NCBI GenBank assembly: GCA_937974245.1
Contig: CALJKV010000106.1
Location: 111,261 to 175,260, forward strand
Direction of reading: 5' to 3'
Length of the DNA: 64,000 nucleotides
Source of the DNA: an uncultured Chloroflexota bacterium
GTDB taxonomy: Bacteria; Chloroflexota; Anaerolineae; Aggregatilineales; Phototrophicaceae
The translations under genes and the position numbers were made by a program. Every line of letters begins with the position of its first letter. Positions within the stretch are counted from its first letter, which is position 1. The notes under the pieces are model-generated. The model was not told the origin of the DNA, searched no databases, and saw nothing but the letters and a program-made list of their open reading frames with translations. This document shows, piece after piece, positions 58,229 to 64,000 of this stretch.

Positions 58229-61200
58229 TTAGTCAATAGCACTGATGTTCGGTAGCTGCGCTGCAAGCCCCAGTAACAACATAAAGACGAACGATAAATC
58301 CTGTACAAAGACACTATTATCTATTAATCCGTGGCTGATTAGATTGCCCATGCTGCCGACTGCACCAACTGTTAGGGCGAACAGCAAAGCATTTTCCCCG
58401 CGCAGCGTTCGGTATGCGCGAGTCATGTTTTTCCAGAAAAAGACTTGCAACCAGAGCAGAATGACAACACCACCTATCCCCAGGCGCACCCAGAAATCGA
58501 ATACAATGTTATGCGGATGGGATAAATCCGGTTCTTGCCAGGCATCAGGTAGAATATAGTGTCCGCGAAAGGCATACAGAAATTGATCTAAGCCCAGGCC
58601 GGTAATGGGATAATCGCGAATGACATTGATAGCGCTTTGCCATACCCGCAAGCGGAAGAAATTTGTTCCACTGGTGAAATCCAGTATGCGAGCAAAACGC
58701 GCTGACTGCAATGAGAACAAAAACAGCCCGATTCCGGCAACGGCTATGCTTCCTAATATTTTCCAGGTGTGTTGCGACAAAGTCAGGAGCAATACAATTG
58801 CAATGCTGGCCGGTATACCGATGAAAATTGCCCCTGCGCTCTGGCTCAGAATAGCGGCAATCAGCATGAACAATAAACTGACTCCGGCAGCTGCCCGGCG
58901 ACGGCGATCTGTTCTTACGAGTAGATAGCTCAAGGCAAATGGTATGCCGCGTCCCAGGAACAGCCCTACATTATTTGGTGATCCGTATACACTGGCTAGA
59001 CGGTGAACCCCATCTTCGGCGGTGATAATGGCTTCACCCTGGAAATAGGTAAACAGACCGACGAGAGCAACAACGAGTCCGGCTGCGACCAATGCATCAA
59101 TCATGCGGATGACTGCGTTTTGGTTCAGGTGACCCGTACGGAGTATCGCATAGAACAAGGCTGGTTCAATGATGATGACACGCAGTTCGGTGAAGGCCTG
59201 CGGACGGTAGGAAGTCCATGCCAGCGACGCAATTCCCAGGACAACCCAGGCGATGACACCCATGTCAAGAGGGCGAGGTAATGCGAGCGCGTGGGGCAGG
59301 GGAGTAAGGCTGACTCCTGCCTGTCTCAGCCTCCCCCATTCTACTAAGTGCCGCAGTATCCAGGCGGCAGTTGTGATGATAATCATCATTTCCGCCATTG
59401 GGAAGGCAAAGCGATACAGCTCAACTGGAAATAGAAAAAATGGCGACCAGAAAATGACCAGCATTAACCCAAGATCAATCCGGTTGTAAATAACGACAAA
59501 CAACAGCGCCATTGCAATTAATGTGAGCAGGAAACCCAGTTCCAGATAAATCGCTCCGGCGGTGAGGGCGGCTATTAGTAGGTTTGCGGTGTCTTTTTTG
59601 AAAATGTGTGGGACGCCATCACCCCAGGTAATCATCATTCCCACTAACAGTGCAATGGATGTGACTACGCTGATAGCTAGTTGACTCGTATTATTGATAA
59701 TGTGGTTGACAGGATGCAGCCAACGTAAAAAGTGCTGCCAGGGTACGACACGGCTTGTGATAGCAGTTGCTATCGCCGCAATAACCGCTGTCAACCAGCC
59801 AAGGGTAATCTGGCTGTTATAGGGCGCGGCCAGGGCACCTGAACTAACGGCGAATCCGGCCAATGCCCAGCGATCCCAGCCACGATCTGCAGTAATATGC
59901 AGGATGTGCTGGCCGTCACTCAAATCATGCGCAACCGGCACGAGGGCAAGTTCAGGATTCCGAGTGTCACTGGTCAACACAATATAGGCATTGCCGGATG
60001 CGTCCTGAGGGGTAGCATTGGCGGGCTGGTCATCCACAGTGGGGTAAAGATAGGCTGTGTAGTCATCTTTCCTCGCCAGCAGCGCAAGATCGCGTCCAGA
60101 GAAGGTGAAATCGAGTTGGCTATCGTTGAGCCAGCCGATATCTGCACCAAGCTCGCTAAATGTCCAGACGCCACTGTACTGAGCATATGTCGTTTGCGGA
60201 TGAAATAGGCCGTTTTGTGCCGCCGTTGGTTCAGTACGACCAGATAATGCCTCCCACAGTAAGCCGGGCTGCTGATTCTGATCAATAAGCGCAAACCCCC
60301 ACAGCGGGTTGTCATTGGGAGCAAAAGGCTGCCAATGCTGCAGAATCATCCCTGCTAGCCAGGGCCATTCTCGTTCTGCGCGATCCAAGGCTTCCAGGGT
60401 ATAGGTGACTTGCTGCTCTGCTGTGACCTGCCCCCATATTGAGGGACTACCAGCCCAATCTGTGGGCAGGCTGTTCCAGCCCCAGTTACTCGCCCAGATA
60501 GGTTTCGCACCATCCCCGTTCTCAACCATGATTTCTCGTAGGGCGATGATACGCGAAAAATTAAGGGTACTTTCGCGAATGGTGCGATCTTCCGGGTTAG
60601 AATCAAAGCCGTAGGGTTTAGCGGCTGCGGCGTCCATATACTCATTAATGTGGAGTGCGTAGAGTCTGCGTAGATAGCTGATGTCGCTGACGTTGCGTGG
60701 GCCAGCCTCAGTAGTTGGGGCGAGTGCAGCCAAAATGACCTCGGCACTTGGGTCGGCGCTATGGATTGCATGATATCCCGCCTGGAGCAGAGCGGCATAA
60801 TCGGCTGGACGCGGCTCCAGCCCCCCCCAGGCTTCAGTCAGGTTGGGTTCATCCCAAATCTGGTAATGATCAATGGTAGTTTGGTAGCGCCGTGCGAATT
60901 GAGTAGCAAACCCCGCAAAGGTGTCTGGATTGTCTGGTGGGGCAGTGGGGTTATCAGACGCAAGTGGAGTTCTCGCCCAGTCCGGCGTATTGACGAGTAC
61001 TGCGATCATGCGGAGTGCCGGATGCCGCTTAAGTGCCTCAGTTATGATATCCCATTTTCCCCAATCGTACCGGTTCTGTTGTGCTTCAATCTCATTCCAT
61101 GGAATAGTCTGGCGCACCCAATTGATACCGGCTTGCTCCATCCATGTAAGATGCCGCTCTAGTTCAAGGGTGGTGTATTGTGTGAGGTCTGCATTGACAC

Positions 61201-61360
61201 CCAGTCTCGGCACACGATAAGGCAGATTAGAGTTTTGTGTAGGGTCTTCATAACCCCTCAGATTGAAGTTGCGGAGGTCAATGGTGGCGAAGGTTGTCAC
61301 CAGGCTGCCGATGAGTGCTGCAAGTGCCACGATAAATATAACGAATGCTCTATTTGTCAT
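58229..61360 (-). CDS. Glycosidase-like barrel fused to O-antigen ligase-like membrane domain
   Basis: A 1043-residue protein. One N-terminal helix (6-26) anchors it. Residues about 50-390 form a TIM barrel like clan GH-A glycosidases, beginning LGVNADLTQYTTLELERHL. The acid/base position is E171 in HYQIWDEPNL, but Asp precedes it where Asn is usual. The expected nucleophile Glu is N292 in KPIWASNWGWNS. A beta-sandwich (about 400-510) follows, then about 12 helices with the O-antigen ligase motif GLGLDQFLYAFRGHYI and PDLSHPHNIVFDFW. The barrel is probably a carbohydrate-binding module beside the polymerase part. The gene directly follows the G5/propeller lipoprotein gene. Confidence 0.85.
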   Translation of the reverse strand: MTNRAFVIFIVALAALIGSLVTTFATIDLRNFNLRGYEDPTQNSNLPYRVPRLGVNADLTQYTTLELERHLTWMEQAGINWVRQTIPWNEIEAQQNRYDWGKWDIITEALKRHPALRMIAVLVNTPDWARTPLASDNPTAPPDNPDTFAGFATQFARRYQTTIDHYQIWDEPNLTEAWGGLEPRPADYAALLQAGYHAIHSADPSAEVILAALAPTTEAGPRNVSDISYLRRLYALHINEYMDAAAAKPYGFDSNPEDRTIRESTLNFSRIIALREIMVENGDGAKPIWASNWGWNSLPTDWAGSPSIWGQVTAEQQVTYTLEALDRAEREWPWLAGMILQHWQPFAPNDNPLWGFALIDQNQQPGLLWEALSGRTEPTAAQNGLFHPQTTYAQYSGVWTFSELGADIGWLNDSQLDFTFSGRDLALLARKDDYTAYLYPTVDDQPANATPQDASGNAYIVLTSDTRNPELALVPVAHDLSDGQHILHITADRGWDRWALAGFAVSSGALAAPYNSQITLGWLTAVIAAIATAITSRVVPWQHFLRWLHPVNHIINNTSQLAISVVTSIALLVGMMITWGDGVPHIFKKDTANLLIAALTAGAIYLELGFLLTLIAMALLFVVIYNRIDLGLMLVIFWSPFFLFPVELYRFAFPMAEMMIIITTAAWILRHLVEWGRLRQAGVSLTPLPHALALPRPLDMGVIAWVVLGIASLAWTSYRPQAFTELRVIIIEPALFYAILRTGHLNQNAVIRMIDALVAAGLVVALVGLFTYFQGEAIITAEDGVHRLASVYGSPNNVGLFLGRGIPFALSYLLVRTDRRRRAAAGVSLLFMLIAAILSQSAGAIFIGIPASIAIVLLLTLSQHTWKILGSIAVAGIGLFLFSLQSARFARILDFTSGTNFFRLRVWQSAINVIRDYPITGLGLDQFLYAFRGHYILPDAWQEPDLSHPHNIVFDFWVRLGIGGVVILLWLQVFFWKNMTRAYRTLRGENALLFALTVGAVGSMGNLISHGLIDNSVFVQDLSFVFMLLLGLAAQLPNISAID

Positions 61361-61363
61361 GGT

Positions 61364-62968
61364 TTATTTCCAGATTGGGTTTGACGCGCCACTGTCGAGT
61401 GTCAATTGATGTGCCACGCCAGAATCGACGGCGATTATCCATAGATTTCCTTGGTAGATAAAGGCAATCTCCCGCCCGTCAGGACTCCACGTGATCTGCT
61501 GTGGCGCTTTCAGGCCGGGAAGTGTTTTATCGGGAGGGAAGATTATTTGTGCATTGCTACCGTCGCGGTCTGTGACGACCAGATCATATTCTCCGCTAAT
61601 GCTGCTGGCGGGGTCTCTGGAGCGAAGATAAGCAAGGTAAACCAGAGGGAATTCACTGTCTTGTCTTGTGATTTCCGGTGAATAGACTGGCGATGACCAG
61701 ATGCCTGCACCTCCGACGATTTCTGCTCTGAAGTTCCCTTCGACATCGGTGATAGTGACATTGAAAATCGGACTTTTTTCCGGTAGTTCGAGTCCTAATG
61801 GCTCGCCGTGAATTGTGGTTGCAATCAGTGAGGCGTCCGGAGACCAGGAGGTTGTCGCCCGCCATGACCAATCGGCATCAGTGCGAAATGCGGGATACGT
61901 CAGAATAGGCGGGTCTAACACCTTTTCATCCAGGTTAACCAGCCCAATCTGGTCTGCTTGCACCCAGGCGAGACGCGTGCCATCAGGAGACCATTGGTAA
62001 GTGGTACCCCACCAAGCATACAGCCCGCCTGTGGAACGTCCCAGGATTTCATCCACATTGATGGCTTGCCCGGTAGTTGGATCAATCCGCATTCGCCATA
62101 GGTCATTATGCGCGCGCCAACCTGGGGCCACGCCAGGAGTTGCCTCAGCGGTCGAATAAGTTATGGTGTTTTGCAACCCAGGGACCCAATCCGCATATAG
62201 CACGTCACTGGGGACCAATTGTACCGGGTCGCTGTTTTGTGTGATGTCCGGCAACATCCACAATTCGTTGAAACTTGTGCTATTTTGATTGTTCTCAAAT
62301 ACACTGCGGGTATACAGCAGGTGACGCCTATCCGGTGATAAGCTGAACACGCGACTATCCAGGTCGCTATGGTCTGAAATTGGACGTTTGTTTGTGCTGC
62401 TTCCCTGTATGGCCCAGGCAGTACCATGATTAATATAGGTGAGCGTGCCGGTGATCGGGACAGGTTCAATAGCGCCCGTGGGTCCGACGTAAATCACTTC
62501 ATCCTGAGGGGTAACGATCTCAGTGCGACGAATTTCAACAGGATTGTCGCGCCTTACCCCATCATCCAGGTATATCCGGTAACAGATTTCGAGAAGGCCA
62601 TTTCTACCTGCTTGACCGACGCGCTGCTCGCCCGGTGGTAAACCCTCATATAAGACTGTTCGCTGGCTATAGGGTACTTCTTGCTGCTCACATTCGACCT
62701 GTTCTTCGACACGCACGATGGTGATACGGAGGCCATCACTGATTTGTGTGAATTTCTGTGGATTAACCCGATCATTTTCACCCAGCTCAATGCCGACCAG
62801 TGTGTCCGATAAAAATTCCCCGACGGTTACAGGTAGGCCATAAAAATATACACGTTCTCGGCCATCGGCGATAACCGTGATCTGCATTTCGGTTGGGGTT
62901 TCCTTGGGAATACAGGAGACAAGTACCGCGAGCGCGATGGTTAGGGTGGTTAGTAGTCGTTGTGACAT
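61364..62968 (-). CDS. G5-type and beta-propeller lipoprotein
   Basis: A 534-residue protein with a lipoprotein signal (LAVLVSC, Cys19). Residues about 28-90 match the ubiquitin-like DUF348 domain (MQITVIADGRERVYFYGLPV). About 90-165 match a G5 domain, as in resuscitation-promoting factors and YabE. The rest is a TolB-like propeller with repeated units such as YQWSPDGTRLAWVQ and ITWSPDGREIAFIYQ. No peptidase or transglycosylase part is visible. It is three bases upstream of the fusion gene, so both are probably envelope proteins of one operon. Confidence 0.85.
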   Translation of the reverse strand: MSQRLLTTLTIALAVLVSCIPKETPTEMQITVIADGRERVYFYGLPVTVGEFLSDTLVGIELGENDRVNPQKFTQISDGLRITIVRVEEQVECEQQEVPYSQRTVLYEGLPPGEQRVGQAGRNGLLEICYRIYLDDGVRRDNPVEIRRTEIVTPQDEVIYVGPTGAIEPVPITGTLTYINHGTAWAIQGSSTNKRPISDHSDLDSRVFSLSPDRRHLLYTRSVFENNQNSTSFNELWMLPDITQNSDPVQLVPSDVLYADWVPGLQNTITYSTAEATPGVAPGWRAHNDLWRMRIDPTTGQAINVDEILGRSTGGLYAWWGTTYQWSPDGTRLAWVQADQIGLVNLDEKVLDPPILTYPAFRTDADWSWRATTSWSPDASLIATTIHGEPLGLELPEKSPIFNVTITDVEGNFRAEIVGGAGIWSSPVYSPEITRQDSEFPLVYLAYLRSRDPASSISGEYDLVVTDRDGSNAQIIFPPDKTLPGLKAPQQITWSPDGREIAFIYQGNLWIIAVDSGVAHQLTLDSGASNPIWK

Positions 62969-63099
62969 AATATCCTATTGTGTGTGCCTGTGCAGTTGTC
63001 TGAAATCCATCCTGCCAGCGGATCAAACGCACGCACGTAATCTTCTTAAACGTTGACAGGTCATTAGGCGAGCGTCAGGGATGCATTTCAATATAGATT

Positions 63100-63133
63100 A
63101 TCCCGGCCCTGCCTGTATAGGCAAGGCCGGGAT
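63100..63133. terminator. Strong hairpin downstream of the TolB-like gene
   Basis: ATCCCGGCC and GGCCGGGAT pair over nine bases, and TGCCT/AGGCA extends the stem inside. Only a weak AT-rich stretch follows on the minus strand, so it may be a terminator without a clean T tract. It separates the TolB-like gene from the G5 lipoprotein gene. Confidence 0.6.
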
Positions 63134-63156
63134 TGTCAGATCAGCGATTTTCCTCG

Positions 63157-64000
63157 TTACGATTTCCAGTCAGGTTCAAAGTCATTTGCACCATTGTTAG
63201 TGAGGCGTATCGGTGTGTTGGCGATATCCAGCGAGTAAATCTCATTGTTTCCGTCCCGATCTGTCACGAAGGTCAGGAACTCATCATTGGGCGATACCGT
63301 TGGACTGTTTTCGTTAGATGCATCGAACGTGATCTGTGTGATGTTGCTTCCGTCACTGAGGATAACAAAGAGGTCATTGTCGCCGCTGCGATCTGATACA
63401 AAGATGATCCGATTGCCCGTTGCTGACCAAGCCGGTTGACGATCATTTGCCGTTGAGTCAGAGATGTGTAGAACGCCAGAGCCGTCGCTGTTCATCACGT
63501 AAATCTGGCTCAACCCATCACGGTCACTTGTGAAGATGATCTGATTGCCGGCGGGCGACCAGGCAGGTTGCGTATCATTGGACGCTGCATCTGAGATTTG
63601 CACTGCGCCAGAGCCATCACTGTTCATTACGTAAATCTGGCTCAACCCATCACGGTCACTTGTGAAGATCAATTTACTGCCGTCGGATGACCAATCCGGT
63701 TCTGTGTCACTGCTGGCATTATCGGTCAGGCGGACAACATTTGTGCCATCGGCATTCATCACATAGATTTCATTATTGCCGTCACGATCGGAGACGAATG
63801 CGATCTTGCTGCCATCGGGCGACCATGCCGGTTGCCGATTAGCGCCGCTGTTGCTGGTCAGGCGGTTAACGGTTGCGCCGTCGGCAGTCATCACATAGAT
63901 ATCATTTCCCCCGTCCCGCGTTGACGTGAATACAATCCGGTAGTTGGCAGGAGCGGGCTGGTTGACGGTGATGGTGGTGGTTGCCGGTTGGCTGGAGCCG
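63157..64000 (-). CDS. TolB-like WD40 beta-propeller protein, 5' end cut by window edge
   Basis: The frame is open to the right edge, so the start lies outside the window. The visible part begins with a Ser/Thr/Pro linker (QPATTTITVNQPAPANYRIV) and then six TolB-like blades with repeats such as WSPDGSKIAFVSDRDGNNEI. Two neighbouring blades share identical DNA over 39 bases. Such propellers in Chloroflexota are usually at the end of larger secreted or regulatory proteins; here nothing more can be said of the N-terminus. A strong hairpin follows. Confidence 0.85.
   Translation of the reverse strand, partial: GSSQPATTTITVNQPAPANYRIVFTSTRDGGNDIYVMTADGATVNRLTSNSGANRQPAWSPDGSKIAFVSDRDGNNEIYVMNADGTNVVRLTDNASSDTEPDWSSDGSKLIFTSDRDGLSQIYVMNSDGSGAVQISDAASNDTQPAWSPAGNQIIFTSDRDGLSQIYVMNSDGSGVLHISDSTANDRQPAWSATGNRIIFVSDRSGDNDLFVILSDGSNITQITFDASNENSPTVSPNDEFLTFVTDRDGNNEIYSLDIANTPIRLTNNGANDFEPDWKS
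63499..63669. repeat. Near-identical tandem propeller blades
   Basis: Two 39-base identical segments at 63499-63537 and 63631-63669 start 132 bases apart, exactly 44 codons or one propeller blade. Identity at DNA level implies a recent duplication or gene conversion within the TolB-like gene. Confidence 0.85.

Noticed and set aside
1..64000. Search for tRNA, rRNA, CRISPR arrays, insertion sequences or prophage genes
   Set aside because: Reading both strands I found no cloverleaf with a TTCGA-type arm, no spaced direct repeats of CRISPR type, and no transposase or integrase motifs.

Overview
This 64 kb window looks like chromosomal core DNA of a Chloroflexota bacterium, probably near the Anaerolineae. 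That placement is an inference from gene content, not a phylogeny. The clues are Thr/Pro/Ser-rich secreted LysM proteins, duplicated MoxR/DUF58 units, a TIGR01906 membrane protein, type 2 IPP isomerase, roadblock and CvnD-type GTPase genes, and O-antigen ligases fused to glycosidase-like domains. Genes are densely packed, with many 1- to 4-base stop/start overlaps. I saw no tRNA, rRNA, CRISPR array, insertion sequence or prophage.

Layout. 1-7510 (+): MoxR, DUF58, BatA/BatB and BatD/TPR envelope operon, cut by the left edge. 7519-9887 (-): sucCD and a DUF503 protein. 10081-17344: a CheY-like regulator, a TlpA thioredoxin on the minus strand, an operon of LysM protein, DUF192 and LysM-M23 peptidase, then a GH31 glycosidase. 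17421-23031 (-): ruvB, DUF2905, queA, rplU, rpmA, rpmE, tdk and a His-rich membrane protein. 23173-24876 (+): upp and a WecA-type transferase. 24873-29031 (-): gap, pgk, tpiA and a membrane protein. 29115-35863: YvcK, TIGR01906, a spermidine-synthase-like membrane protein, a GNAT and a second MoxR/DUF58 pair. 36221-40065: roadblock, pyrG, an adenosine-deaminase-like protein and a CvnD-type GTPase. 40164-46160 (-): a signalling cluster of kinase/PQQ, PP2C, DnaJ-vWA, FHA, a small protein and an OmpR regulator. 46294-52635: HemW-like, prenyl synthase and fni, acpP, a membrane protein, a BchI-like ATPase, a thioesterase and a hypothetical protein. 53008-64000: a small protein, then a minus-strand polysaccharide and envelope region (GT4, GtrA, O-antigen ligase, UDP-glucuronate decarboxylase-like epimerase, macro domain, pseudo-glycosidase/O-antigen-ligase fusion, G5/propeller lipoprotein and a TolB-like propeller cut by the right edge).

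Most unusual items: (1) ribosomal protein L31 with a C-terminal RNA polymerase alpha-CTD-like helix-hairpin-helix domain. (2) An adenosine-deaminase-like protein overlapping pyrG that keeps the metal ligands but has lost the catalytic Glu, His and second Asp. (3) A 1043-residue glycosidase-like/O-antigen-ligase fusion whose nucleophile position is Asn. (4) A five-gene Ser/Thr phosphorylation cluster with a J-domain/vWA fusion. (5) SucC with a rewritten Gly-rich nucleotide loop. (6) An identical 12-base element at the same distance from the -10 box in the ruvB and rplU promoters. (7) A membrane protein apparently starting at CTG behind a near-perfect Shine-Dalgarno sequence. None of the homology statements was checked by a search; they rest on recognising motifs.
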